Origin: Polyodon spathula
Lineage: Eukaryota > Chordata > Actinopteri > Acipenseriformes > Polyodontidae
Assembly (NCBI RefSeq): GCF_017654505.1
Contig: NC_054549.1
Coordinates: 25,690,147 to 25,754,146 of the forward strand
Direction of reading: 5' to 3'
Length of the DNA stretch: 64,000 nucleotides
Both the position numbers and the translations under genes were made by a program. Shown piece after piece: positions 1 to 12,477 of this stretch; position 1 is the stretch's first letter; the number at the start of each line of letters is the position of its first letter. The notes beneath the pieces were generated by a model. The model had not been told where the DNA came from. It was given only the letters and a program-made list of their open reading frames with translations, and ran no database searches.

Positions 1-690
1 ATCTAAGAAAAGAAGAAAAAAATAAATAAATAATATTAAATTAAAATATATAATTTTGTTTTTTTATTTTTAATCTAAAAGCTTGATCAAAATGTGGTAT
101 ACTTTAATAACTGTATTATTAAACATTGCAGATGAACGCATAGCAGATTTAGGAGCTTATACTGTGTCGTGTTCAAAGTAACCACCCCATTGATAATATC
201 CTTCATGGAGCTCTATTCTAGAACTTTGTATTCACAGCAAGCAGGCTGTCACTGGCAGCTGATAAAGGGTTCCATTGCCATTATTTATTAACTTGATTGT
301 TATTTTGATTGCTTATTGTAACACAGGGAACACTGCCTCAGGCAGACCAACAATCTACAGCCATTGTGTTGCACCGTCACGGGCTTATCTTGGAAACTTG
401 TCCAAATAAGCACATTAGAGATTGTCTAATTGAATTGATTACGTGCAATTAATTTAAAACAGTGAGAAAATGAACACATAGCTACCAATGGTAAAATGAA
501 TGAGATTTTTTAGAAGGTGTTTAGGGTGCCTAATTAAAGCACAAAGGGGTCTAACATTTTCACACATGAGTGTCTGTTGTTTCTATATCACTGATTACAA
601 ACTGAACATGTAAATTCTCACACCCAGAGGTGTTCATGCAGGTAGGTGTATAAAGGATACAAATGACAAGTCTTGAGGTGTTCAAATACA
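1..690. other. Upstream intergenic DNA, nothing recognised
   Basis: AT-rich sequence with only short chance ORFs and a T-rich/A-rich start. I see no gene or recognisable repeat. Confidence 0.5.
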
Positions 691-2040
691 CAGTGTTGGA
701 CACGTTACTGAAAAAAAGTAACTCATTACTCGTTTCTTCAGATAAAACCAATAGAATGTCCTTACTTTTTACTTAATAAAAAAGTAGTGTGTTATATCAC
801 TCAATATATTTATTTCTCTTGTCTTGTCATGCGAAATAGTGGTTGACTATTGTTTACTATTTAACTATACGTCTGGTAATTAAATTATTAAATGTGTCAA
901 ACATGTTTTTAACATTTTTGTAGAATAACAAACAAACAAACATCTCTTAATTTACTGGACATAGCAAATAGTTCATTGTAATCATTACAATACATGTGAC
1001 TTTGCGCAAGCCATAAGGAGTGAACAAAATAAAATAAATAAACTTAAGTTATGTAAAGGCTTTTTATAAGAATAGCGAGTGTTAGTTGGAAATGTATGTA
1101 ATGTGTATAAAACATTGTGTTAAAAGAAATTTCTTAACGTAATAGATACACATGTTTTATAGATGCATACTATGCATCAATTATACTTAGGGCTTCTGTT
1201 TTTCAAGATTTATTAATTGTGTTTTTCGGTGCTTATTTTTAGCTGTTTTCAAGTTTTATGTAAAAGTTCTTTTGGGGGGGCTTTCGTTTTTTATATACTG
1301 TAAGAAATTACTGTTTTTGGTTACTTTTCAAAATGCGTGAGTGTTTTTTTTTCTGTCAAAATATGTATAGTAGTAATTCGACAGTACTTGCACACTTAAG
1401 TTGTACCTTTTTCCTTTGCTGTCTTCCACAACGAAATCCCTATGGTAACAGGCACATTCTTCTGGGGTTTTTGTGTGTAGGCTTTTTTGTACATTTCACC
1501 ACAATTCTGTTTTAAATCCTCTATTTTAACTGTAATACAGCTTCAAATCCCACTAACAAACCTCCATCCTGATTGTAATCTTGTTTTAAATCTCGCAAGT
1601 GGAGTCTCCAATAGAAATGTACGAATGTGCTGTCACTCAGTAGTTGGGGCGGGTTTAAAGTCAGGAAAGCGGGACATTGCCCAACAGCACTGGGAAATGT
1701 ATTTATTATTATTTTTGTAGTAGGTTTTATTTTTTTAATTGAAAAACGGTAAAGACAACGTGAATTGATTAACCACTTCCACAGTTTTTCCGGTGTTTTC
1801 CGGTGTTTATTGGCTATCCACCGATTTCATTTTTTTTGTTGTTGTATCAGGGGTATTTTATCGGTTAAAACCGAAAATCAGAAGCCCTAATTATACTGTA
1901 GCATTTTTTATATGCACGCATTTTGAGTTCTTCAAAGCGTACATTGTCAAACATTTTGTTTATAAATTTAAATAGTCTTTGTTGTATTGCATCAAAATAC
2001 TTGAAAGTATTTACTTAAATAACGCGTTACCCCAACTCTA
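691..2040. mobile_element. Non-autonomous DNA transposon (outer), interrupted by a hAT-like element
   Basis: The left end CAGTGTTGGACACGTTACTG and the right end AACGCGTTACCCCAACTCTA are imperfect inverted repeats of a type common in fish (GTTGGGG...GTTAC family). Near the ends are the repeated GTAACT / AAGTA motifs typical of these elements. No transposase ORF is present. A second element (1188-1889) is inserted inside it, so this is the older insertion. The flanking target duplication is not clear. Confidence 0.6.
1188..1889. mobile_element. hAT-type non-autonomous transposon with perfect 8-bp target duplication
   Basis: The ends are TAGGGCTTCTG and its inverted form CAGAAGCCCTA, extending imperfectly inward (TTTTC / GAAAA). 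The element is flanked on both sides by the identical octamer ATTATACT (1180-1187 and 1890-1897). Eight-base duplications and TAGGG-type ends are characteristic of the hAT superfamily. The 702-bp interior has only short ORFs, so it depends on a transposase elsewhere. A minus-strand relative of its right end is at 62354-62450. Confidence 0.85.
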
Positions 2041-2045
2041 ATATA

Positions 2046-4970
2046 TCTACACACTACACTACCTAAATGAAATGAATGCCACCTCAATATTAAGGCTGTT
2101 TGTACAGCCTGAGTTGTTCCTATTGACAGCACTACAAAGCCACCATCAGTATTTAGGCCAGCCCTGTATTCAGTATTACAGCCTCTATCAGCAGTCCTAA
2201 ATGTATCACACCATTCTTACTTACCTTTCTAATGAGATCATCATGCTCTTAACGAGCAAATCATGCAAGTCATTTGCAAGTTTGTTAAAATTTAAACTTA
2301 TTTAAACTTGCACTTTAAATAAACTTAAAAAGTAAAGCAGTACATTAGAACAAGTCTGAAAAGAATTGCATGTAAGAAAACTAACATATTTAACATCTTT
2401 GTACATCTCTTTCACCTAGCATGTTATTAAATGTAATATGTGCTTGTTCCAATAACTGCATAAGTGAAAATAACCCAAGAATTAGCTCAAAACACCTAAT
2501 AAAAGTTTACTATAGTAAAAGCATAGCAAACTGTAATAAAGCACAGTGAAAATGAGCCGAGGACACCATGGCCAACCTAGCCACCTTTTACTCCATGCGG
2601 AGCGCCTTTACTGGATGAGCCCCTCGGGAACCCTACACTTTCAAAGTTAATATTGCTTTTCTGAAAGACAGAAAACCCTGAGTAGTTTATCTCTGTAGTT
2701 TTCAACAATAATAAAAGAGCATTCTCTGATCTACGGCTAACACTATAAAATCCATCATCAAAACTTAATTTAGCATCATATCTGTCATGCCAAGAGCTTT
2801 TTACATTGACAAAAAATGTTTCTCTTGAAATCTTTCTTGGACTATAGTTTCAACCAGCGTAATACAAAACTGCTCTGCTTTTTATTCTGGAGAGTAATGT
2901 TGCCATCTGCTGGAAGACTATTAATGAAATATCTTCTAACTGCAGAATACTGTTGCAGAATATTTTACCGTATGAACATATATTGTACATCTGCTACATA
3001 TGAACGTTCATTGTGTGTCAACCCCCAGTGTAACCTCTGTGGAACCATGAGGTCTCCAGTTTGATAATCCCTGTGCAATTTAAAGCAAACATAATTCAAT
3101 CAAATAGTAGAATAGCTTTATCAGGTAACAGAAACATAACAATAACCCTAAGCTCTGCACTGCAACCAGTAATGTCAGGCATAGAGTAAAAGCTAACAGC
3201 CATCTTTAAATCCATTAACAGACACATTAAATATGAAGTGCATGGCTACACACTGAATACTTTATGAAACAAGCTGAATGTTAATCATTTCAGCATACTG
3301 CAGTAGGAAGGATAGACGGACACTCACAGTTGCTTTCTTGTGGGGCTTTGTCTGGCCTAGGTTTTTTACTTGCCGTTTCTACGTTAACCAGTTTACAGGT
3401 TCTTCTGAACAACATTTCCTGTTTGGTATTGAAATTGGGATTATTACAATTGAAAAAGCATAGGGAAATGGAAAACGTTAAAGAGGTGGTAATCAACACA
3501 AATTCACGTTAAAAGGGCTTGGGAGTGTGCAAATGTATCTGAACACCTCAAAACATATCATTTACATCCTGTATATACCTGCCTCCATGAAAAACACTGG
3601 GTGGGAGAATTTCAATTTCCACTCAGTAATCAGAAATAGAAACAATGGGCACTCATGTGTTAAAAAGTTAGATCACGTTGTACTTTATTTAGGCATCTGA
3701 AACACCTTCTTAAAAGTCTCATGCATTTTACCAATGTTGGCCATGTGTTAATTTTCTCTTAATAAAATAGTGGCCTACTAAAGTCATAAACTCAATTAAA
3801 CAAACATTAATTTACCTATTTGGACAATTTTTCCAAGATTTTCAGTTACAGTGATTTGATTTCATATGCACAACAAATTACAACTACAGAAGCAATTGGA
3901 TGTTTGAATACATTTGCACACTACTGTGTGCCATCACTACAAGATGTTTGAAATACAGTTAGGCTATAAATGTCAATAGTAGCCCTTAAAATGTTGATTG
4001 AAAGGTAAAAACACGAATAAACTAGCCTATTTGTCACCATAATGACTTACAATTCAAAAGCTGAAGGCTAAAATTTACGCTCACAAAGCATAACCCAAAC
4101 ATATTTTCCTATAGTGTTTTATTTATTTATTTCAGAACAGTAATGCATACCTTTTCAAAGTTTTTCTAAGAGACAATAATTAAAGTTAGAACATTTAACC
4201 CCAAATGTTATCATTCCTTAAAACCCCTGCTTCAAACATTACTTTAAAAAGGATGAAAATATGTGCCTCTTCTATAACACCTTCTGTATTGTTTAATGCA
4301 GTATTCTACAGTTATGTGTTTAGGGCCCGTAACATTTTCTCAATGTCATTATCTCTATACTATATAAAGAACAGCTTTCCAGTAGTAATTGAGTAGTAAT
4401 GGAAGAAAGGTTCAGTATGATTTCCCAGGCTTCTGTGGTTACTACAGATCTTTACAAGTTTAAATGTAATTTCTCTTTCTGGACCCCGATGCTTCTCCAA
4501 GTGTATTTTTATTTCTTGAAGAGCCATTCATTTTATTGCCTCACGACAAACACCTTCACAATCACTATTAGATTCTAAAACTAAAAAAATATGCCTAATC
4601 GTCTTCCTTTGGACTATCAATGTGACAGTTTTATTAAAACAAAGGTTCTTTCCCTCAAGTTTATTACAGCAGATGAGATAAGAGACAGAACTCTTTCTTT
4701 AAGCATGTGCCAGATGTACTTTTTAAAACAACCCATTCGGATTTCATCAAACCCATTTCTGTTTGGTAGTACTTGAAGACGGCAAGTCAATAAAGATGCT
4801 TTCTAGTCAGCAAAAATTGCATAAAATACATTTTAAAAAAAATAGCCCTAAAGTATATAGATTGAAAAGCCATTTTAATTGCTTTAGAGTGTAGTTGTTT
4901 TTCTTATAGTTGCCTCTCCCTTGCTGTTTAAAAGCAGAAATATCTTAGGGGAAGTTATGGGGAAGTCTGT
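2046..4970. other. Intergenic DNA without recognised genes
   Basis: AT-rich with only short ORFs lacking family similarity. A short stretch near 2508-2555 resembles the repeats at 39590-39775 and 44868-45030 (see those entries). Nothing else is recognised. Confidence 0.5.
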
Positions 4971-4974
4971 AACT

Positions 4975-5130
4975 TCATACTGTGCATTGGAGTTAAAGTT
5001 GAGATTCTGCAGTTGCAAATTAGCAACATTTAAATCCTGTTGTACATTTTCCTAAATACTGTTTAAGCTTAGCTAGGTTTGATATGCCAATGAACCTCAT
5101 TCAGACATGCTAATTAGGTATTAGGTGGGA
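4975..5130. repeat. Dispersed repeat, copy 1 (pairs with 11575-11745)
   Basis: About 150 bp that recurs in the same orientation at 11575-11745. Shared blocks include GAGATTCTG/CAGATTCTG, AATTAGCAACATT, TTAG-TAGGTTTGA and AATGAACCTCATTCAGACAT. Copies are clearly related but diverged. The type is unknown. Confidence 0.75.
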
Positions 5131-5223
5131 TTTGTACTTGCTCTTTATAGATATCTCTACCTCAACTAACTGTACTGTTGGCTGTAAACAGCTAAGTGGC
5201 CACCCATATTTTCCTAAATCCAA

Positions 5224-5440
5224 GATTTCCATTACATGAGAGAGATGTTAAAACTTCATGCTGATTTGAACTCGGCTCTTGCCAAGATAAGCACCAAATA
5301 AAACGTAGCTTTACAGTAAAGTAATGTGATCCATCTGCATCTCCATCCATTTGCATTGTTTTCCATCTGTTGATGTAGATATCCTTCTGCCTGATGTTGA
5401 TGGCTGAAGTGTAATGCTGGCTCCAGGGATCAACTTATTT
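5224..5440. repeat. 217-bp direct repeat, left copy flanking the retroelement
   Basis: Begins GATTTCCATTACATGAGAG and ends near GGATCAACTTATT. It is repeated in the same orientation, at the same length, at 9281-9497, with about 18 differences counted by eye. The pair brackets the decayed reverse transcriptase region like terminal direct repeats. Confidence 0.85.
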
Positions 5441-5545
5441 TGCCTCCCCAGTGCATCAGCACACACAACGGCTGTGATGTTGGCTCCAGGGATCAACCAC
5501 AGTGCGGTCTCCCCAGCGCATCAGCATGACAACTGTCCTGATTGA
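5419..5545. repeat. Two-unit 63-bp tandem repeat at the retroelement 3' end
   Basis: GGCTCCAGGGATCAAC recurs at 5419 and 5482, each followed at similar distance by CTCCCCAG-GCATCAGCA. It lies in what would be the 3' untranslated region of the minus-strand retroelement. Confidence 0.7.
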
Positions 5546-8500
5546 GCGAAGTAGGGTACATCTCTGGGGTCTTCAAGTGGGCACCTTCTGTCCTCAGCGT
5601 TTCGTTGACTAGACCACAACACCTCAAGAGGGCTCAACAGTGATTCTGGTGTCCCAGCATCACCCCCCTCCATCCCCCACTCAGCTCAGCCCAGCTTACT
5701 TACCCATACATCAGCGTTGATTTCTTTCTATTGTGCTTAACATCCCCATCCAGATTGTTTCTGTCTCAACCACAGCCAGTTTCTGCTGCTTTAGATAAGT
5801 TCTTCACTTTGAGCAACTCTTGGCCACCGAACCTCACATCTCTGAGAAACCGGGTTGTAGAGTGTGCCACGAATCCTCGACAACCCACCTCCACTCGGTA
5901 AACTTGGACTCTCCATCCTTGCTGTTCCGCTACAGCAGCTAGTTGAGCATACCGAAGTTTCTTCCTCTCATACGCCTCATCCACAACATCCCCCCATGGC
6001 ACTGTTAACTCTACCAGATGAACAAGGCATGCTGATCCAGACCACAAGACAATGTCTGGTTGAAGGTTAGTAGTGGCAATCTCAGGTGGAAAAATAAGCC
6101 ATTGACCAACATCTGCCACGTCTTTCAGTCTCTAGCACCTTCCAGTTGTCCTTGGTGAGGGTTGGTTTTAACACCTTTTTTGGTGGTTGCTCTCCTGGAT
6201 GGAGGAATATTGTCTTTTCTGTGTAATGCTTTGATGGAACTGGTGGCAACTTATTGGTCAGGTTAAGCTTGTCTTCCAACGCTAAGGCCAAACATCGCAG
6301 CACCTGGTCATGGCGCCAAGTAAACCGCCCTTGGCTAAGACCCACCTTCTATCCTATCAAAATGTGCCTTAATGTTGCAGGTGATGAACACAAAGGACAT
6401 GAGGGATCCTCACCCACCCAGAGGTATAGGTTCTGTGGTGATGGGAGAACATCATAAGTAGATCTGATGAGGAAACTGATCCTGCTCTGTTCCATTGTCC
6501 ATCTTGCACTGTTCCACACTCTCCCATCTCAACCATTCTCCCTGCTTAGCCTGGGAAACGGCCCTTACACACCTGATCCTCGTCTCCTGCTTTTGCACCT
6601 TAATGACTACCAGCTTCCTCCATTGAGCTGGGGTTGCCTTGTGCCATGTTGGAGAAGCTAAACTGAGACCAACACCCCCTCTTCCATGCTGAAATTGCCC
6701 CATAATATCACAGATTCAAAGGGCAGCCTTAGCATCTTCCACAGCTTTCTTTGCCCATTTTCTTCCAGTTTTCAACACAGGTGTTGCCTCCCTTACAAAT
6801 TTGTTGCGTGAATCTACTAATGTGATTTTGGCACACTTAAACTCCTCGGTTAGAGCAGAGACTGATAGCTGCAGTATTCCTTTATCATAAAGTCCCACTC
6901 TGCAGAGGTAGCATGGAACTCCCAACCATTTCCTGACGTATGAACTGATTAAAGCTTCCAGCTTCTCAACTTTTGTCAAGGAAACCTTGTACACAGTCAG
7001 TGGCCACAGCAGACTTGGCAGTAGACCAAACTGAAAGCACCAGAGTTTGTTTGCCCAGTAAGACGCTGCTGTCTATGCTCTTCAAACCTTCCATTGCTTG
7101 TTGTCTAACTTCTCCCACACAAACTGTGTCCTTTAGATCCCCGTCGTACCATGTCCCTAGACTTTTCACTGGCTTCTCGGACACTATTGGTATTGCCTCA
7201 CCATTAATGTAGAATCTTTTATCTACTACTTTACCTTTTAATTATAGAGATGCTCCTTGATTTAGTGGGCTTGAATTGCATTTGTGGCCATTCAATGTTA
7301 TTGGTTAATTTGCCCAATAACTGATTAGTGAAGGCTACTGTTGTAGTTATTGTTGTCATGTCATCCATGTATGCTCAAATTGGTGGTAGTTGCATTCCAG
7401 AAGCCAAGTGCTCTCCTCCCACTACCCATTTTGATGCCCTAATAATTACTTCCATTGCCATGGTAAAAGCCAGTGGAGAAATGGTGCATCCTGCCATTAT
7501 TCCAACTTCTAGGCATTGCCATGTAGTGTTATTGTCATTGGTATGCTGAAATAATCAAATGCTGCACAAAGAAGGTCATGTGGCACTGAACCATATGCAT
7601 TAGCCAAATCCAGGAATGTCATATGGAGCTCCTTTCTCTTCTTTTTAGCTGATTGAATTTGTTGCAAGATTATGCTGATTTGTTCTAAGCATCCTGGGAA
7701 ACCTGGAATGCCCGCTTTTTGTACTGAAGTGTCAATGAAGCAGTCGTTTAATAGGTAGGTTGGCAATCTGAGCAATAATGCTGAAGAAAATCTTGCCTTC
7801 TACGTTTAATAGTGAAATAGGCCGAAACTGACCGGTGCTTGTAGAATCTTTTTCTTTTGGTGTAAAGACTCCACCTGCTCGGCACCATGCTCTTGGTACA
7901 ACCTGTTTTTCCTATGAAACTTTCATCAATTTCCACAGGATTCGTAGAACTCCTGAAGTGCTCTTGTACAAGCTGCACGGAACTCCATTAGGCCCTGGAG
8001 ATGATGACACCCTTGCTTTTTTTACAGCTTGCTCTACTTCATTTGACTTAGGTGCACAGTCCTCCATTTGGAATTCTGGTGGATTGATAGGTGGGATGTC
8101 TGAAAGAATTGAAATAGGCTCCTGTCTTTTAGAATCTGTATGTGTTTCCTTCAACTATCTCTCCAGTTCAAACTTAGATGCTTTTAGTGTGCCATTTTTT
8201 TCACTGGTGAATATCTTCTTTACGAATTTGAATGGATCTTTATAAAAGTTAGTTCTCACACGCTCCTTCTTTTTGTAGTATTTCCGTAGGCACTCAGCTT
8301 TGCGCAATGTTGCAAGCTTATCTTTTATGACCCTTTGTAACAGATTGAGTCCCTCCTGATTTTGTTCTGCTCTTCTCCATTTCTTCCTCAGCTGCCTCCT
8401 TTCTCTAACTAAGCACTCAATCTCCTGCTACCGTCTTGACTTTCCCGGAATAGTTTGTACTTTTTCCTTCCTTTTTTTAACTCCAAACCTCTTGCTTCCA

Positions 8501-9280
8501 TATGCGTAGATGATGTCCCCAAATTTATCCAGCTCCTTTTCAAGTGTTCCACTTAACCTTTCCAAAGTAAAACAGAGATCCGTGTTTACTGTGTCCCACA
8601 CAGTTTTCTCACAAGGTTCTTTTCTCTCTTACGCTGGTTCGTTTGACCAGATTCGCAAGGATCATTAGGTTCATCACTAGTTGTATCCATGCAAGTCCGC
8701 CTCACGTCTGTGACAGGGTTGCCGATATCCTGCGAACTGTGGTTTGCTTCCTGTCACTGGATTTCATTCGACTGACTTGACTGACATCGTAAGAAGTACT
8801 GATCAATGCGAGGCCCTTGCCCCTTCTCCCTCAAGCATTTCATTCTCCCTTGATAAATCTTCAAGCCCCTGACCGTTGTTGCCTTGCTCCAGCCAAAGAC
8901 ACAAACCTGGAGTTCCATGTCTTTGCTAACTGCAGATTTTGAACTCGTCTTTTGTGAAGTATTCCCCATTCTCATATCCGTTTCCATTCCTAAGTCGTTA
9001 ACCATGTTATCCAACGTTGAGTCATCTTCCGCCTCCACTCTCGCAGACTCTAGGGGTATTTTTCTCTTTAATTCTTAGAAGCCTTGGGTGGGTGTCTCCA
9101 GCATCCTGTTTATCTTTGAAAACATAGAGCTGGATACTGCCGACAAGGGTAACTAAACCATGACAGCCCCAATGAGGTCTCTTTCCTCCTGTCAGCTGTC
9201 TCTCCATGCTGTCACAAGGTCTTTCCCTTGTTTCCAACTGCACTATTCACAGCAGTCACTGGACATATCCAGAGCTTCAT
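5440..9280 (-). mobile_element. Decayed non-LTR retrotransposon with restriction-like endonuclease (R2/NeSL-like organisation)
   Basis: Read on the minus strand from 9243 down to 5766, the pieces occur in the order of one polyprotein: a C2H2-like finger segment, reverse transcriptase, CCHC knuckle, then a C-terminal endonuclease-like domain. They are spread over several frames with stops. Direct repeats of 217 bp lie at both ends. The order, with the endonuclease C-terminal and the CCHC motif before it, is that of restriction-like-endonuclease LINEs rather than APE-type LINEs. No poly(A) tail is visible. Confidence 0.85.
5766..9243 (-). pseudogene. Broken polyprotein of the retrotransposon (zinc finger - RT - CCHC - endonuclease)
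   Basis: From the 5' end: 9038-8754 carries CVFGWSKATTVRGLKIYQG, where a zinc-ligand His appears changed to Tyr, then GPRIDQYFLR. 8154-7912 carries the RT entry block SSSPGPNGVP. 7620-7577 reads FLDLANAYGSVPH. The catalytic YMDD is at 7371-7360 and is preceded one codon earlier (7377-7375) by a TGA stop. 7184-6716 holds thumb/linker sequence (SEKPVKSLG, SSYVRKWLGVP). About 6430-6365 reads CPLC...H with the last ligand replaced by a stop. 6119-5766 holds PDIVLW...VELTVPWG and YERKKLRY, an endonuclease-like core. Stops and frame changes make it non-functional. Confidence 0.85.
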
Positions 9281-9497
9281 GATTTCCATTACATGAGAGT
9301 AGATGTTAAAACTTCATGCTGATTTGAACTCTGCTCTCGCCAAAATAAGCACCAACTAAGACGTAGCTTTACAGTAAACTAATGTGATCTATCTGCATCT
9401 CCATCCATTTGTGTTTCTTTCCATCTGATGATGTAGATATCCTTCTGCATGGTGTTGATGGCTGACGTGTAATGTTGGCTCCAAGGATCAGCTTATT
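9281..9497. repeat. 217-bp direct repeat, right copy flanking the retroelement
   Basis: Second copy of the sequence at 5224-5440, same orientation and length, beginning GATTTCCATTACATGAGAG. It lies immediately upstream of the retroelement's 5' part (minus-strand sense). It could be a terminal repeat or the 3' end of a neighbouring head-to-tail copy. Confidence 0.85.
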
Positions 9498-9499
9498 AA

Positions 9500-11570
9500 T
9501 ATGTCATATGATGCTTGACCTTTCAACTTTTTTCCTCTGCCATACGCACTATTTTAATGAATACAATGTGAGCAGGAGTTTCTCTTGGGGGTTGTTACTA
9601 TACTATACTTACTAGAAGAGACATTCTACACACGACATATCAACAGAAACAAAACCTGTACGCAGAAACAGATGTTAAAAATAAAAAATGGTAGGGTTGG
9701 TTTTTAACCTTGGAATGAGGTCCTTGTTTCTTTGTCCAGGGTGACATCTGTAAACAGGATAAGATGTACAGGAATTTTGATAACACTGTAACAGTGACTG
9801 ACAAATCCTTAACCTGCTGATTTCATGATTTCTAATGTGTATTATGTTGAAAAATCACAGTCACATGCCATTCTGAAATAAGGAAACTAAATCACTTAGC
9901 AGCCTACAGCCAGCAGCAAGTTTAGATCAAGAGCTGGTTTTAATCATTTCCTGGTTCATTCTCTGAAAGAATGACTACAGAATTCTCTAGAGAAAGGCTT
10001 TGCCACCCGAGCAGCACTTGATCATTATTATTTAAAAACATGCCTCTGCACAATGTAGTTAATGAAGTGGACAGGAATGTAAAAGCTAATTTTCAATCCA
10101 TGTGGAGCAGCTCTGACAGCACCTCTAAGCTCATACATGCTGTATAACCATGGCTTGAACTTCTCAGTTTTGATTTTCCAACTCTCTACCTTCCTTTAAA
10201 TGTTAATTAGTAGGTGTTAAGCTGTCTCTGCATCCTAAATAAAGAGACAATTAGTCATTAAAAACTGAGTTTAAGATACATTTTTTTCTTTGCTACAAAA
10301 TCAAGGAGATTTTAAAATGATGGACTTGCCATTAGTAAAAACAGCAAAAACACAACAATCAGCTATTGCAAGAATGAATGCTATTAGGGTCAGCAGTGAG
10401 CTATTGACGTAATGTCAGGTCTGTTTGAAATAAAAATTAAGCGCAACAGAATCAGGCTCAGTCAAGACATGAAGGTAAAAACAAGTGACATGGTTTTGTA
10501 ATTAACAGCTATTTCTGAGTTTAATTAGGAATCAGCTCAAAATAAGTATAAAAGGGAAGTCATGTGATCAAAAAACCCCCCCCCCCTAATCTTCATGCCC
10601 CCCCCCCCCCCCCCCCCGAACGGCTGTAATTCCAACATTAGAAGCACTATGCCAATATTGTGAAAGAAAACCGCCACAACATTCTTCCACCGTTTGCACA
10701 TGTAAAAATGTATATTCTACATATAGGCAGATTGGTAGACGCCTCAATGTACCACCACATTCGAATACTCTCAATAACTTGTGCTAAAGAATGTCCAAAT
10801 TCCATTTGAATAATATAAATGTGATATAAGAACAGACTGACACACATAGAGCCTACATATTTTTTTATATTCTGCTCTCAATAACTACTAAACATCCCTA
10901 GCAATCAATTACGCGATGTTGTTGTAGATTAACCAAGGAGCTGGTTTATTGTGTTGATTACTATAGTACTTAAGATGGTCTCTGTCGTACACACAGCCCT
11001 CACTCACTTACAGCATCACTTATCCCGCCAACAACAAGCACGACACATCAGGCAACATGTAACCCAGCAACCACAACAGCTTTGATTGCATTGCAAACAA
11101 AACAGTCAAAACACAACAGTTACAATACCAACTAACAGAACATACACATAAAAAGTATGGCTTGGCATGTCGAAAATTACGAGGGTCTGATCTGCATTTC
11201 CAATCTATCCAAGTTCGCTCTGTTTGTTAGAAATGCTGAAATTGTAAAAGCTTCTCTTTGAATTCCTCAGGATGCTAATGACTCTTCTTTGAAAATGGCT
11301 GCCTGGATGATTCGAGATCAGACAGTAATGTTTTGGTTCGTCTTTTCTCAGCAGTAAGTCACATTGCTGCTTGTGTATTCGGGCAGACGTCTTTGATTGT
11401 CTTTTCTTGGCAGTCAGTCACGTTGCTGTTGGTGTACTTGAGTAGACACGTCTTTTGTTGCTGATTTAAATAATGCATCACTATACTGTACTAGAATTTA
11501 AGACACAGACTATTTTTAAGAAGCAAAAAAATGTATCTTAAAGTGTATAATTAAATGATATGCAGTCTAT
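9500..11570. other. Intergenic DNA, no gene recognised; two poly-C tracts
   Basis: No supported ORF. Poly-C runs of 11 and 20 bases occur at 10576-10586 and 10598-10617, separated by only eleven bases. The rest is AT-rich unique-looking sequence. Confidence 0.5.
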
Positions 11571-11574
11571 AATT

Positions 11575-11745
11575 CCCTACTGTACATTCGGGTTAAAGTC
11601 CAGATTCTGTATTTGCCAATTAGCAACATTCCAATCTTGTTATAAACTTTCTGTCATACTGTTTTGAGTTTAGTTAGGTTTGAAATCCAATTAAAGTTTG
11701 TAATGAACCTCATTCAGACATGCTAATGAGGTATCATTGTCATAA
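11575..11745. repeat. Dispersed repeat, copy 2 (pairs with 4975-5130)
   Basis: Same orientation as copy 1, sharing AATTAGCAACATT, AATGAACCTCATTCAGACAT and the intervening TTAGTTAGGTTTGA. A small insertion relative to copy 1 is visible before the AATGAACC block. Confidence 0.75.
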
Positions 11746-11749
11746 CTCA

Positions 11750-12477
11750 CTAATATGCTATTTGTAATTGCTCCTCAGTCCGTCCAGTACTTACAAGATC
11801 AGATAAAAAGCATGCTTTTCAAGCTAGTAAATGGGTTAGTGGCAATTACTTTCTCAAGAATATCATCATTTATCTTTGGATAAAAACAATGTAGCCCTTA
11901 CTGGCTCAACCAATCTTTGCCCATGACACATGAATAAGTAGATTACCAAGACCTAGAATCTAATACAGTCAAAGAACGTTTATTCATACACTTAACAGAG
12001 CAGCGATATACACAATCTAGACAATGGTTTTACAAAGATACATACATACAAAGATTTTAAAGACTTCACTCAAGCACTCCCTAATTGGTCTTTGTTCAAG
12101 GCTTAATTGATTCAGCTCCTATAACCTCTTCATAGCTCATTCTAAGCCTCAGGATTAGTCAGATTGCTTTCTTTTAATGACTCTTGTTGCTGGGGATATG
12201 CATCTCTTTTGGGATAAAAAAAAAGAATATCCCTCTGCAATTTATTAAACGTAGAATGCCCTTTAAAAAAGTACCACCTGAAAATAGAAATTTCCATCTT
12301 ACAGTGTAATAAAGGAATTGGTTTCATGGTGTTATCCACCTGTTTTAGGATTCAGTCGTCTGAAAGCATTCCTTAAATTTTATAACTTCTAAAGGAGTAA
12401 CACAAAAAAATTAAAAAGGGGACGGGGGCGGGGTCAAGTGTTATGACTGCAGCACCCTGACACTATTGTGTCTCACA
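11750..12477. other. Intergenic DNA, nothing recognised
   Basis: Unremarkable AT-rich sequence with short chance ORFs only. A G-rich patch (12419-12434) precedes the hAT-like element. Confidence 0.45.
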
